From an uncultured Eubacteriales bacterium (GTDB lineage Bacteria > Bacillota > Clostridia > Oscillospirales > CAG-382), in contig CAKSCV010000009.1 of NCBI GenBank assembly GCA_934444645.1, forward strand, positions 41,114-105,113: a DNA stretch of 64,000 nucleotides, in the 5' to 3' direction. The notes under the pieces are model-generated. The model was not told the origin of the DNA and searched no databases. It saw only the letters and a program-made list of their open reading frames with translations. This document shows positions 35,679 to 44,213 of this stretch, one piece after another. A program made the translations under genes and the position numbers. Position 1 is the stretch's first letter. Each line of letters begins with the position of its first letter.

Positions 35679-37083
35679 TTATTTGTTCGGCATTTTCGAA
35701 TATCGGAGAATCACGGCGTTTCTCGTGGCGGTAAGCGTGCTTCTTTGTACTGCAAACTTAAAAATGTCGGAAAACTATACGGCGCAGATCGTCATCAAGT
35801 ATACCGATCCGCGTGCCGAAGAGGGGCTTACCGAAAACGGCAGACAAATCAACCCTTATGAGATAAACAGTCCGCTTGTGGTGAAAAATGCGCTGTCGGT
35901 GTTGGGCTTGAAGAACGTCAGCACCGAAGTTGTGTGCAGCAGCTTGACCATCACGCCGATCGTTCCGACGGCGGAGGACGAAAAATATGCCTCTTGGATC
36001 GCCCAGTTTTCGGATTACGAAAATACCGAGGAACAAAAACGCCATACGGTTTACTATTCGGTAAAATTCACCACTTCTTTAGGCAAGGACTACGCAAAAC
36101 GCGTGTTGAATGCCGTCATCAGCCAATACCGCCTGTATTACGTGGAAAATTACACCTTTAACAAGGATATTACCAATCTTTCGGGCGAAGCCGCCTTGGA
36201 GTATGATTACTACGATACGGTGGATATGTTGCGCAAAAAAATCAATAAAAACATCGAGTATCTGACGCAGATCGCCTCCGACGATGTCGATTACCGCTCA
36301 CCGCAGAACGGCTATTCCCTGACCGACCTTGCCGCCGAGTATAAGCTGCTTGCCGAGCGGGACCTGTCGGTTGCTGAGCGGACGGTGGTCGAAAACGGCT
36401 TGGCGAAAAACGCACTGTCGCTGAAGAATACGCTGCAGAACAAAATGACGCTGGCTTCGTATGACATCGAGCTGAACACGAATATGTCGGAAACCCAAAA
36501 GACGCTCATGGACGTGTATTCCGAAAAGAACAAACAGTATCTTTGGGACGAACAGCACGCCATCGACGGTATCTACGGCACCGGCACCGTCGGTTCGCAG
36601 GTGCGCGAGAATATCGAACGCAATACGGCGTATGTCCAAGGCACCTCGGTGTATGACCGCCTTGTGCTCGATTACGTGCGCTACAAAACCACTGCCTTGA
36701 ACGCCGAGATCGACCGGCAGCGTTACGAAACCGATGCCGCTGGCTTTTCCGACATGTCCGGCAACACCGCGCTTCGCGGCGATTTGGAGAAGCGGCTGCA
36801 AAGCACCTGCGACAGCTTTAATGCGCTGTATGCCCTTACCAAAAAAACGTTGACCGACTATAATTCTTATAAGGCTGCGCAGAGCATCACCTGTATTTCG
36901 GGCGTGGTCGCGCATAAAACCGCCAATACGATCTTCTTGTATGCCGTCAGCTTTGTGCTTGCGGTGATGATGGGGCTCTTTATCAGCGGCGTTTTGGTGT
37001 ATATCAAAAGGCGCGAGAAACAGCCGAGAGCTTCGGAAAATTCGGAAGAATCCCGTTCGCCCGAGAGCGAACAAACAATCTAA
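35665..37083 (+). CDS. Wzz-like membrane protein, second of a pair
   Basis: 472 residues. Short N-terminus (LLRDYLFGIFEYRRI), first helix at about 15-33, extracytoplasmic region with SENYTAQIVIKYTDPRAEEG (the start of many Wzz beta domains) and long helices, second helix at about 425-450, and a charged Ser/Glu-rich tail. It lacks a Walker motif. With the preceding gene, which overlaps it by 14 bases, it could form a two-part chain-length complex; this is inference. AAAGGAG precedes the ATG. Confidence 0.68.
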   Translation: MLLRDYLFGIFEYRRITAFLVAVSVLLCTANLKMSENYTAQIVIKYTDPRAEEGLTENGRQINPYEINSPLVVKNALSVLGLKNVSTEVVCSSLTITPIVPTAEDEKYASWIAQFSDYENTEEQKRHTVYYSVKFTTSLGKDYAKRVLNAVISQYRLYYVENYTFNKDITNLSGEAALEYDYYDTVDMLRKKINKNIEYLTQIASDDVDYRSPQNGYSLTDLAAEYKLLAERDLSVAERTVVENGLAKNALSLKNTLQNKMTLASYDIELNTNMSETQKTLMDVYSEKNKQYLWDEQHAIDGIYGTGTVGSQVRENIERNTAYVQGTSVYDRLVLDYVRYKTTALNAEIDRQRYETDAAGFSDMSGNTALRGDLEKRLQSTCDSFNALYALTKKTLTDYNSYKAAQSITCISGVVAHKTANTIFLYAVSFVLAVMMGLFISGVLVYIKRREKQPRASENSEESRSPESEQTI

Positions 37084-37108
37084 ACCGGCACAGTAGAGGC
37101 AAAACCGC

Positions 37109-38230
37109 ATGAAAAAAGTTCTGTTTGTTGCGACAGTGGTAAAAACGCATATCCGTGTGTTCCATCTGCCGTATATCCAAATGTTCAAGGAGCATGGCTA
37201 TCGGACGGTGGTCGCCGCCAAAAACGATTTCGCGGACGGCAAGACCGAAATCCCGTATTGTGATACGTTTGTCGATGTTCCGTTTGCACGAAATCCGTTT
37301 AGCCCGCGCAATATCCGCGCGTATAAAATGCTGAAAGCCGTTTTGGAAAAGGAAGATTTCGATATCATCGAGTGCAACACGCCCGTTGCAGGCGCACTCG
37401 CACGGCTTGCCGCACGAAAGGCACGCAAAAAGGGCACAAAGGTTGTTTATATCGCTCACGGCTTCCACTTTTTCAAGGGAGGATCGCTTGCGGCGTGGCT
37501 CTTATTCTACCCGGCGGAAAAACTCCTTGCACCCTTGACGGATGTTCTTGTGACCATCAACAGAGAGGATTACGACGTAGCCGTCAAGCATTTCAAAGCA
37601 AAAAAAATCGTGCAGATATCCGGTATCGGCGTCGATTTGGAACGCTTTGAGAATTGTCATCCTGACCGCGAAAAGCTCCGAAGCTCCTTCGGCGTGGCAG
37701 AAAACGATATGCTTCTCATTTCGGTCGGTGAGCTGCGCAAATTGAAAAATCACAAAACCGTGATCCAAGCCATGGCAAAAACCGGCAATCCGCATATCCA
37801 CTATATCGTCGCCGGATGCGGCCCGACGGAACAAGAGCTGTATCAAACCGCCGAAAAGCTCGGCGTGCGTGAACGCGTGCATTTGATCGGCTTTCACGAC
37901 GATATTCCGGAGCTTTTGAAAGCAAGCGATGTTTTCTGCTTTCCGTCCACCCGTGAGGGAATGCCGGTTTCTTTGACCGAAGCGATGGCAGCCTCTCTTC
38001 CGGCAGTGGCGTCCAATGTGCGCGGCAACCGGGATTTGATCGTCCCGGAAAAGGGCGGTTATCTGTTTGCACCGCACGATGTCGACGGCTTTGCGAAAGC
38101 CTTGCAAACCTTGGCAGAGCAGCCGGAATTACGCAAACAAATGGGTGAATTCAACCGGAATTATGTCCAAAGCTGCGACTTGAAAATCGTGAAACAACAG
38201 CTGTCGGATATTTATTTCGGCGCAGAATAA
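37109..38230 (+). CDS. Glycosyltransferase family 4 (EpsD/CapM-like)
   Basis: 373 residues, GT-B fold. The N-half contains VVYIAHGFHFFKGG, a hallmark of Gram-positive capsule GT4 enzymes. The C-half has SVGELRKLKNH and the nucleotide-sugar site PSTREGMPVSLTEAMAASLP, with the EX7E-type glutamates. It is retaining, cytosolic and membrane associated. It would transfer a sugar onto the undecaprenyl-linked acceptor. Second or third sugar addition is guessed only from the absence of a priming transferase here. Confidence 0.88.
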   Translation: MKKVLFVATVVKTHIRVFHLPYIQMFKEHGYRTVVAAKNDFADGKTEIPYCDTFVDVPFARNPFSPRNIRAYKMLKAVLEKEDFDIIECNTPVAGALARLAARKARKKGTKVVYIAHGFHFFKGGSLAAWLLFYPAEKLLAPLTDVLVTINREDYDVAVKHFKAKKIVQISGIGVDLERFENCHPDREKLRSSFGVAENDMLLISVGELRKLKNHKTVIQAMAKTGNPHIHYIVAGCGPTEQELYQTAEKLGVRERVHLIGFHDDIPELLKASDVFCFPSTREGMPVSLTEAMAASLPAVASNVRGNRDLIVPEKGGYLFAPHDVDGFAKALQTLAEQPELRKQMGEFNRNYVQSCDLKIVKQQLSDIYFGAE

Positions 38231-38250
38231 CTTGTAAATGAGGTGAAGCC

Positions 38251-39234
38251 GTGTCTGCGGCCTATGAATACAGCTTTATCGTGCCGGTCTACAACGCCGA
38301 AAAGCACCTTGCGGAATGCCTGGACAGCCTTGTGAACCAGGGCGAACGGTGCGAGCTTGTGCTTGTGGACGACGGCTCTGCCGATTCGTCCGGCAGGATC
38401 TGCGACGCCTATGCCGAAAGCTGTGAGCGCGTGCACGTCTTTCACCGCCCGAACGGAGGACCTGCCGCCGCACGCAATTTCGGTCTTGAAAACGCGCAGG
38501 GTGCATACTGCATTTTCGTCGATTCCGACGATTTTATCAGCGCAGGTTTCATCGAAAGATTAGAGAAAACCTGCGGCAAAGACAAAGCGGATCTCATTTT
38601 TTACAACATCGAGAAACGCTTCGCCGACGGCCGTTCGGAACCCATGGCGGAGGGCTTAAAAAGGGAACAGATCGCCGGAAAAACGCCTGAAGAGGTGCTT
38701 GCCGCCCTTGCCGCCTGCGCCAAATTTCCGGCAAGCACGGGCGGAAAAATCGTCAAAACCGCTTTGTTAAACGAAAATCATATCCGCTTTCCCGACAACC
38801 TCGTCGGGGAGGATATCGATTGGACTTTACAGCTGCTTTATTCTATGAAAAGCGCGGATGTGTTTACCGAGGGCACGTATTTCTATCGGATAGCGCCCGA
38901 CAGCCGCCGTGCCTTCGGCAGGGAAAAAAGCGTGGCGGATCAGCTGACCATCCTCGAAAACTGGCTTGAAAAAACCGAAAATCATCCGAACCGGCCGTAT
39001 TTCCTGTCGTTCTTAGCCTATCAATATGCAATTTGCCTGCCGTTTTACGGTGCGTTGCCGTCCGAAACGAAAGCCGCCTATACCGCGCGTATCAAAAGCT
39101 TGCGTTTCCTGTTATCCTATGGCAAAACGCGGAAAATCCGCTTAATTCGTTTGGCGGTGAAGCTGTTCGGCATCCGAGCGGCATCGCGGCTTTTATATAC
39201 CTATGTTGTAAAAAGGGATGAAACACGTGACTGA
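38251..39234 (+). CDS. Glycosyltransferase family 2
   Basis: 327 residues. The GT-A domain opens with FIVPVYNAEKHLAECLDSL, then VDDGSADSSG, and the metal-binding FVDSDD. It is inverting and cytosolic. Start is GTG at 38251 after GAGGTGA. The end overlaps the next gene by 17 bases. It is one of two GT2 enzymes of the operon. Confidence 0.9.
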   Translation: MSAAYEYSFIVPVYNAEKHLAECLDSLVNQGERCELVLVDDGSADSSGRICDAYAESCERVHVFHRPNGGPAAARNFGLENAQGAYCIFVDSDDFISAGFIERLEKTCGKDKADLIFYNIEKRFADGRSEPMAEGLKREQIAGKTPEEVLAALAACAKFPASTGGKIVKTALLNENHIRFPDNLVGEDIDWTLQLLYSMKSADVFTEGTYFYRIAPDSRRAFGREKSVADQLTILENWLEKTENHPNRPYFLSFLAYQYAICLPFYGALPSETKAAYTARIKSLRFLLSYGKTRKIRLIRLAVKLFGIRAASRLLYTYVVKRDETRD

Positions 39235-40330
39235 AAAGAGAAAGAGTATTTTGGTCGCGGCGCAAAATCTGCATATCGGCGGTGTGCAGGCCGCGCTTGT
39301 GAATTATCTGAAAGAGCTTTCCCGCAACGGTTTCTATGACATCGATGTTTTTGCCTTCACCGGCGGCACTTTGCAGGGAAAACTGCCAAAAGGCATCAGT
39401 CTTACGTTCGGTGGTAAATGCCTGCAGCTGTCAGCGACCTCGTTTGATGAGATCCGCCAAAGCGGCCGCGTTTTTGACCGGCTGTTACGTGTCTTTGTGA
39501 CGGCGTTTGCCAAAACTTTCGGCGCAGAGCGGTTTTATCGGCTGTGCTTTTGGCATAAGAAGCCGAAAAAAACGTATGATGTCGCTGTTTCGTATTTTAC
39601 CGATGTCCCGGTCGGCGTGTTCAATAAAGGAACCAATCTGTATATTGCCGATTATGTGACAGCCGCCGAAAAGCTTGCCTTTGTGCATACCGATCCGCTT
39701 TTGAGCGGCTTTGATAAAGCGTATTGCCGCCGCATTTACCGGCCGTTTGACAGAATTGTCTGTGTTTCGGATGCTGTTCGTGAAAAATTCAACATATTGC
39801 TTCCCGAATATAAAGAGAAAACCGAAACAAGGCATACGGTGTTTGATGCGGACGAAATCAAAGCCCAGGCGGCGGCGTATGAGCCGTTTGAAAAATCTGC
39901 CTTTGACATCGTGACGGTCGCCAGAATCGATAACGCCTCCAAGCGCATTGACGGCATCGTCCGTTTGTGCGCACGGCTAAAAGGCTGCGGAAAGACTGCC
40001 TTTACCTGGCGTATTGTCGGCGACGGCCCGGATCGGAAAAGCAATGAAGCCCTTGCCAAGGAGCTTGGCGTTGCGGAGCTTGTCCGCTTTGAGGGACAAA
40101 AGCAAAATCCCTATCCGTATATCGCCAAATCCGATTTGTTTGCGCTGTATTCAGCCTATGAAGGGTATCCGCTTGTCGTCGGCGAAGCGCTCATTTTGCA
40201 CACACCCATCCTCACGACCGCCTATGCGGCGGCAAAGGAGCAGATTCCGAAGGATGGCGGCGTGATTGCTCAAACGGACGAAGCATTTTTCGAGGCATTA
40301 TGTGCGCGCATTGACGATTCTGCCCGTTGA
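39218..40330 (+). CDS. Glycosyltransferase family 4
   Basis: 370 residues. The N-terminal GT-B half has LHIGGVQAALVNYLKEL, and DRIVCVSDAVREKF marks the second Rossmann strand. The C-half has VTVARIDNASKRIDG, WRIVGDGPDRKS and LYSAYEGYPLVVGEAL with the catalytic-site Glu. It overlaps the preceding GT2 gene by 17 bases and is followed by 63 non-coding bases. Confidence 0.88.
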   Translation: MKHVTEKRKSILVAAQNLHIGGVQAALVNYLKELSRNGFYDIDVFAFTGGTLQGKLPKGISLTFGGKCLQLSATSFDEIRQSGRVFDRLLRVFVTAFAKTFGAERFYRLCFWHKKPKKTYDVAVSYFTDVPVGVFNKGTNLYIADYVTAAEKLAFVHTDPLLSGFDKAYCRRIYRPFDRIVCVSDAVREKFNILLPEYKEKTETRHTVFDADEIKAQAAAYEPFEKSAFDIVTVARIDNASKRIDGIVRLCARLKGCGKTAFTWRIVGDGPDRKSNEALAKELGVAELVRFEGQKQNPYPYIAKSDLFALYSAYEGYPLVVGEALILHTPILTTAYAAAKEQIPKDGGVIAQTDEAFFEALCARIDDSAR

Positions 40331-40393
40331 TTCTTCGACAGCACCTGACGGCACGCATCAAAAACGAAACAAAAACAGAACGGCGGTGTACGG

Positions 40394-41446
40394 ATGAATC
40401 CGAAACTCAGCATTATTGTCCCGGTGTATCGGGCGGAAAAAACGCTTGAAAAATGCCTTGACAGCCTTTTGGCACAGCCTTATAAGGAGATTGAAATCGT
40501 GCTTGCGGACGATGCTTCGCCCGACACGAGCGGCAAACTATGCGATGCCTATGCGCAGAAATACGATTGTATCAAGGTGCTGCATAAGGAACACGGCGGT
40601 CCGACGCATACCCGCAAAGCGGGACTTGCAGCCGCAAGCGGCGATTATATTTCGTTTGTTGACAGCGACGATTATGTCGAGCCGGAAATGTTTGAAGTGA
40701 TGATGCAAAAAATCACCGAAACCGACGCGGACATTTGCATTTGCGGAATCGCCGTCGATATTGACGGAAAACGCACGTCGATGTACGGCGATATGCCGGA
40801 AGGCTTGTATGACAAAACACGTTTGGAACAAGAGGTCTATCCCGAAATGCTGTTTTCGGAAGCCTTGCAAAATCCCCTGATCACGCCGAGCTTATGTAAT
40901 AAGATTTTTCGAAAGGACATTATCGAGCCGGTTTTATCGACCGCCGACGACAGCATTTTCTATGGGGAAGACGCCGCCTGCACCTACCCATGTATGCTCG
41001 ACGCGCAGCGCGTGTATATTTTACAGAATCGATATTATTATGTCTACCGCCAAACACGCCGGTCTATCACAAAATCCTACGACAAACGGCTGCTTGAAAA
41101 AATTCTTGCACTGGTGGATGTGTTGGATAAGGAGTGCTCCAAACGGCAGTATGATGTGACCGTGCAGCTTGACAATTATGCGGCCGTTCAGCTTTTGTTT
41201 GCCGTTCGCAGTGAGCTTCTGCACAACAAGGAGCTGCCGCTTGCCGGACGCGTGAAAAAACTGAAAGCCTATTTGTCCGAGCCGCGTTTTGAGCGCGTTT
41301 ATGAAACGGTTCGGAACGGAAATCTCGGAAAAAAGGTGAAAACCAAGATACGCCTTGCCGAAAAAAAGCACTTGTATCTGTTATTTTTGTTATGCTTCTT
41401 TAAGGAAAAAGTTTTGCAGTTAAAGGGTCATTACCATGAAGGATAA
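40394..41446 (+). CDS. Glycosyltransferase family 2
   Basis: 350 residues. SIIVPVYRAEKTLEKCLDSL, LADDASPDTSG and the metal-binding SFVDSDDYVE define the GT-A fold. The C-terminal 120 residues are helical and basic, ending in a hydrophobic patch (LYLLFLLCFF) that may seat it on the membrane. CGGCGGTG upstream gives a weak ribosome site. It overlaps the flippase gene by 11 bases. Confidence 0.9.
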   Translation: MNPKLSIIVPVYRAEKTLEKCLDSLLAQPYKEIEIVLADDASPDTSGKLCDAYAQKYDCIKVLHKEHGGPTHTRKAGLAAASGDYISFVDSDDYVEPEMFEVMMQKITETDADICICGIAVDIDGKRTSMYGDMPEGLYDKTRLEQEVYPEMLFSEALQNPLITPSLCNKIFRKDIIEPVLSTADDSIFYGEDAACTYPCMLDAQRVYILQNRYYYVYRQTRRSITKSYDKRLLEKILALVDVLDKECSKRQYDVTVQLDNYAAVQLLFAVRSELLHNKELPLAGRVKKLKAYLSEPRFERVYETVRNGNLGKKVKTKIRLAEKKHLYLLFLLCFFKEKVLQLKGHYHEG

Positions 41447-42956
41447 AACGGAAAAAAACAGCCTCGGACGGCAAACGCGTGCCAATCTTGCCGTGTCCGT
41501 GCTGTACCAGATCGTTGCCGCCGCGTGTTCCTTGATCCTGCCGCGGTTCATCTTGCGTGCGTTCGGCTCGGAGGTCAACGGCCTTATGCAGTCGATCAAT
41601 CAGTTACTCAGCTATACCATGCTCATGGAATGCGGTGTCGGCGGTCAGATCCTCGCGTCCTTTTACAAGCCGCTTGCCGATAAGGACGAGAAAGCGGTTT
41701 CGGATGTCTTTAATTATTCGCGCAGCTTTTTTAATAAAATTTCGTATGTATACATGGGCTTTGCGGTGCTTTTGGCACTTACTGCCAAGCAGGTCATCCG
41801 CACCGAACATACGTATCTCTACGTTTTCACGCTTGTGCTCATTCTCGGCATCAGCTATTATTTTTCGTATTACTTTGCTTTAACGCAGCGAATCCTTATC
41901 CGTGCCGACCAAAAGATTCGCATTGTGCAGGGCGTGCAAAGCGTGACGTTGGTTCTCAATGCCGTAATCTGCGTTGCCGCTATCCGTTTCGGATGCGGCA
42001 TTCATGCCGTCAAGTTAGTCAGCGCGGTCGTGTTTTTGCTCAATCCGCTGTTTTTCCGCTTTTATGTCAACAAGCACTACCACATTCGTAAGGAACCGTA
42101 TGACAGCAAACGCACCTTTCCGCGTAAGCGGGATGCCATGGTGCATCAGATCGCCTTTTTCGTCCATATGAATACCGACATTGTGTTGATTTCGGCGGCT
42201 TGCGGCTCGAAAGAGGTGTCGGTGTATTCGGTGTATAATGCGGTGCTGTATGCGATTCAGACGTTTTTCACCACCGTGTCGGACAGCCTTTCGGCGGCCA
42301 TCGGCAATTTTATTGCCAAAGGCGAAGAAAACGCCTTGCAGACGTCGTTTGAGCTGTATCGAACCGTCAATACCGCGGCGGTGACGTTTGCGTGCGTGGT
42401 CGAAGCAATCATGATTTTGCCGTTTGTGCGCATTTACACAAGCGGGGTTACGGATGCGCTGTATATTCGTCCGCTTTTTGCGTATACCATGATTGCGGCA
42501 CAGTGGTTTTTCTGCATGCGGATCCCGTATAACAACACCATTTATGCTGCCGGGCAATATCGGGAAACAAAGCTTGGGGCGTATTTGGAGGTGCTTTTGA
42601 ATCTGTCGCTTTCGCTTGTGTTATTAAAGCCTTTTGGCATTTTCGGCGTCGCGCTGGGAACGCTCGTTGCCATGGCGGCAAGAGCCGTATATATGGCTTG
42701 GTATCTGTCGAAGCATCTGTTGCACCGGAAATTGCGCTTGTTTTTCAAGGATACCGTGCTTCATGCGGCATTTGGTGTGCTTCTTGTTTGGGGCAGCTCC
42801 AAAGTGTTGGCGGTCACGGCGGACAACCTATGGGTTTGGACGCTATATGCTGCCGGTGTAAGCGTTTGTGTCTTGTTAGCGTTAGTGCTTTTCAATTTGC
42901 TTGTGAACCGCAAGACGCTTGCGGATTTGCGTAAACGGCTGAAACGGAGGGCTTGA
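41436..42956 (+). CDS. Polysaccharide flippase (Wzx-like, MOP superfamily)
   Basis: 506 residues, 12 to 14 predicted helices. LYQIVAAACSLILPRFIL and LRAFGSEVNGLMQS at the N-terminus are typical of polysaccharide-exporting MOP flippases, and MVHQIAFFVHMNTDIVLIS in the middle recurs in Gram-positive capsule Wzx proteins. It moves undecaprenyl-linked units across the membrane for the Wzy-like protein at the start of the operon. It is the last gene of the operon; a gene-free repeat region follows immediately. Confidence 0.85.
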   Translation: MKDKTEKNSLGRQTRANLAVSVLYQIVAAACSLILPRFILRAFGSEVNGLMQSINQLLSYTMLMECGVGGQILASFYKPLADKDEKAVSDVFNYSRSFFNKISYVYMGFAVLLALTAKQVIRTEHTYLYVFTLVLILGISYYFSYYFALTQRILIRADQKIRIVQGVQSVTLVLNAVICVAAIRFGCGIHAVKLVSAVVFLLNPLFFRFYVNKHYHIRKEPYDSKRTFPRKRDAMVHQIAFFVHMNTDIVLISAACGSKEVSVYSVYNAVLYAIQTFFTTVSDSLSAAIGNFIAKGEENALQTSFELYRTVNTAAVTFACVVEAIMILPFVRIYTSGVTDALYIRPLFAYTMIAAQWFFCMRIPYNNTIYAAGQYRETKLGAYLEVLLNLSLSLVLLKPFGIFGVALGTLVAMAARAVYMAWYLSKHLLHRKLRLFFKDTVLHAAFGVLLVWGSSKVLAVTADNLWVWTLYAAGVSVCVLLALVLFNLLVNRKTLADLRKRLKRRA

Positions 42957-43189
42957 ACGAGGTTTGCAGAACCGCGGGGCTTTCCGGAAAGGGAAAGGCT
43001 TTTTTGCATACTTTTTGTGCTTAACAAAAAGTATGCAAAAGTTCCCGACAGGGAACGTCCAAAGGGCGGCTTTGCCGCCGAAAAAATAGCCGCGGAGCGG
43101 CAAAAGGATTTAATTTGGTTTGTGCGAGTTTGTTGTCTGTGTGTGCTGCTTCGAGGTTTGGAAAACCTCGAAGCTTCCCGGAAAGGGAA

Positions 43190-43266
43190 ACGAGTTGTCA
43201 CTTTTTGCATCGTGCAAAAAGTAACCAAAAAGCACGCGGGACTCCGTCCTGCGACCTCGATTCAAA
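43190..43266 (+). repeat. 77-bp block identical in both repeat elements
   Basis: Bases 43190-43266 and 52762-52838 are identical over 77 positions. The block contains the hairpin ACTTTTTGCA TCG TGCAAAAAGT (43200-43222) and ends on the terminal repeat of the adjoining module. Confidence 0.92.
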
Positions 43267-43373
43267 TCGCCGGTCGATACGTGATTTTTTCTGAAATGAC
43301 CGGCGTTCATCAGGTAACCGGCTAAGCAGAAAGCTGCAACTGTTCCGGGTATCGCCGGCAATGATTTGAATCG
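43258..43373 (+). repeat. 116-bp module with 11-bp terminal inverted repeats
   Basis: It begins CGATTCAAATC and ends GATTTGAATCG, a perfect 11-bp inverted pair. Interior GCCGG/CCGGC tracts can also pair. It recurs inverted at 43688-43803 and 53549-53663, and as a 100-bp variant at 52830-52929. Confidence 0.9.
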
Positions 43374-43687
43374 GTGCAAGATTCCGGCTTTACAGAACAA
43401 AATTAGAGCGGACATCAAAAGAACAGCCGCATTCTTTGCAAACAGTAGGTTAAGAGTGGTTGGAATGGGAAGCGGAGGGCAAAAAAGAAAAGTCTTTTCA
43501 GCTCATGCAAAGCTAACCGATAAGAAAAAACTTATTTCAGCACAGAAAAACTTCAATCTCCCACCGCACCCAAACTAACGTGCAGCAACCCTTTTTGAAT
43601 ACTGCTTGCTGCTGTGAGCTTGTAGTAAAACAACTCTTTTTCGAAAAACATCAGTCTTGCGTTTGCACTATGGTAAACCTTTCGCAC

Positions 43688-43803
43688 CGATTCAAATCAT
43701 TGCCGGCGATGCCCGACGAAGTTGCAGCTTTTCGCAAAACCGGTTACTTGATGATTGCCGGTTGTTTTAACAATAATCACGTATCGACCGGCGATTTGAA
43801 TCG
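43688..43803 (-). repeat. 116-bp module, inverted copy
   Basis: It has the same length and ends as 43258-43373, in opposite orientation, with several internal differences. It continues into an inverted version of the hairpin block (GTACTTTTCG at 43846-43855 with CGAAAAGTAC at 43862-43871). Confidence 0.9.
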
Positions 43804-43893
43804 TCCCCGGAGTCCAGAGGTTCGCAAACCTCTGGTGTACTTTTGGTACTTTTCGTACACGCGAAAAGTACGAAAAACGTTCCTTTTGCAGGA

Positions 43894-44045
43894 AGCTTCG
43901 AGGTTCTGCAAACCTCGAATCAGCACACCGTAGCCGCAGCTTCGCACCGCAACAATTAAAACCTTTCAAGGGAGATTCGAGGTTTTGCAAATCTCGAATC
44001 AGCGCACACAAACAACAAACTCATGCATTCCAATTAAATCCTTTC
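43894..44045 (+). repeat. Two tandem copies of the 80-bp unit
   Basis: Copies start at 43894 and 43973, a 79-base step. Each opens with a small palindrome (GAGGTTCTGCAAACCTC or similar) and ends near CAATTAAA and CCTTT. The left end of the element (43102-43178) is the same unit inverted. Confidence 0.82.
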
Positions 44046-44163
44046 ACCGCCCTTGGCGGCATCTTTTCGGCGGTCTCCGACGCACAAAAACTTGCCACCG
44101 GCAACTTTTTGCACGTTCGAGCAGCATTTCACCTGCTTTTTTGCACCGCAAAAAGCAGAAAAA

Positions 44164-44200
44164 GACGCCGTCCGAAAGCATTTTGCTTTCGGACGGCGTT
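44164..44200. terminator. Strong terminator of the ADP-ribosylglycohydrolase-family gene
   Basis: ACGCCGTCCGAAAGC pairs perfectly with GCTTTCGGACGGCGT around a 5-base loop. Confidence 0.85.
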
Positions 44201-44213
44201 TGGTTTTGGCTGC

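Larger units (their letters stand above)
42996..44163. repeat. Palindrome-rich modular repeat element, copy 1
   Basis: This 1.2-kb non-coding stretch lies between the flippase gene and the convergent ADP-ribosylglycohydrolase-family gene. It is bracketed by inverted copies of an 80-bp unit (43102-43178 inverted; 43894 onward direct, two copies). Inside are a hairpin block shared with copy 2 (43190-43266), a 116-bp module at 43258-43373 and its inverted copy at 43688-43803. At the left edge a perfect 17-bp stem (43002-43018 with 43024-43040) and small perfect hairpins (43041-43056, 43065-43079) follow one another. Short open frames here differ between copies and look spurious. No transposase gene is present. 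See also copy 2 at 52.6-54.0 kb. Confidence 0.85.

Noticed and set aside
42761..43228. Open frames such as this one across the left part of repeat copy 1
   Set aside because: They translate hairpins and the shared 77-bp block. Similar peptides in copy 2 arise from the DNA repeat, not from protein selection.
42996..44163. Insertion sequence
   Set aside because: No transposase or remnant is visible and the ends show no target duplication that I can identify.
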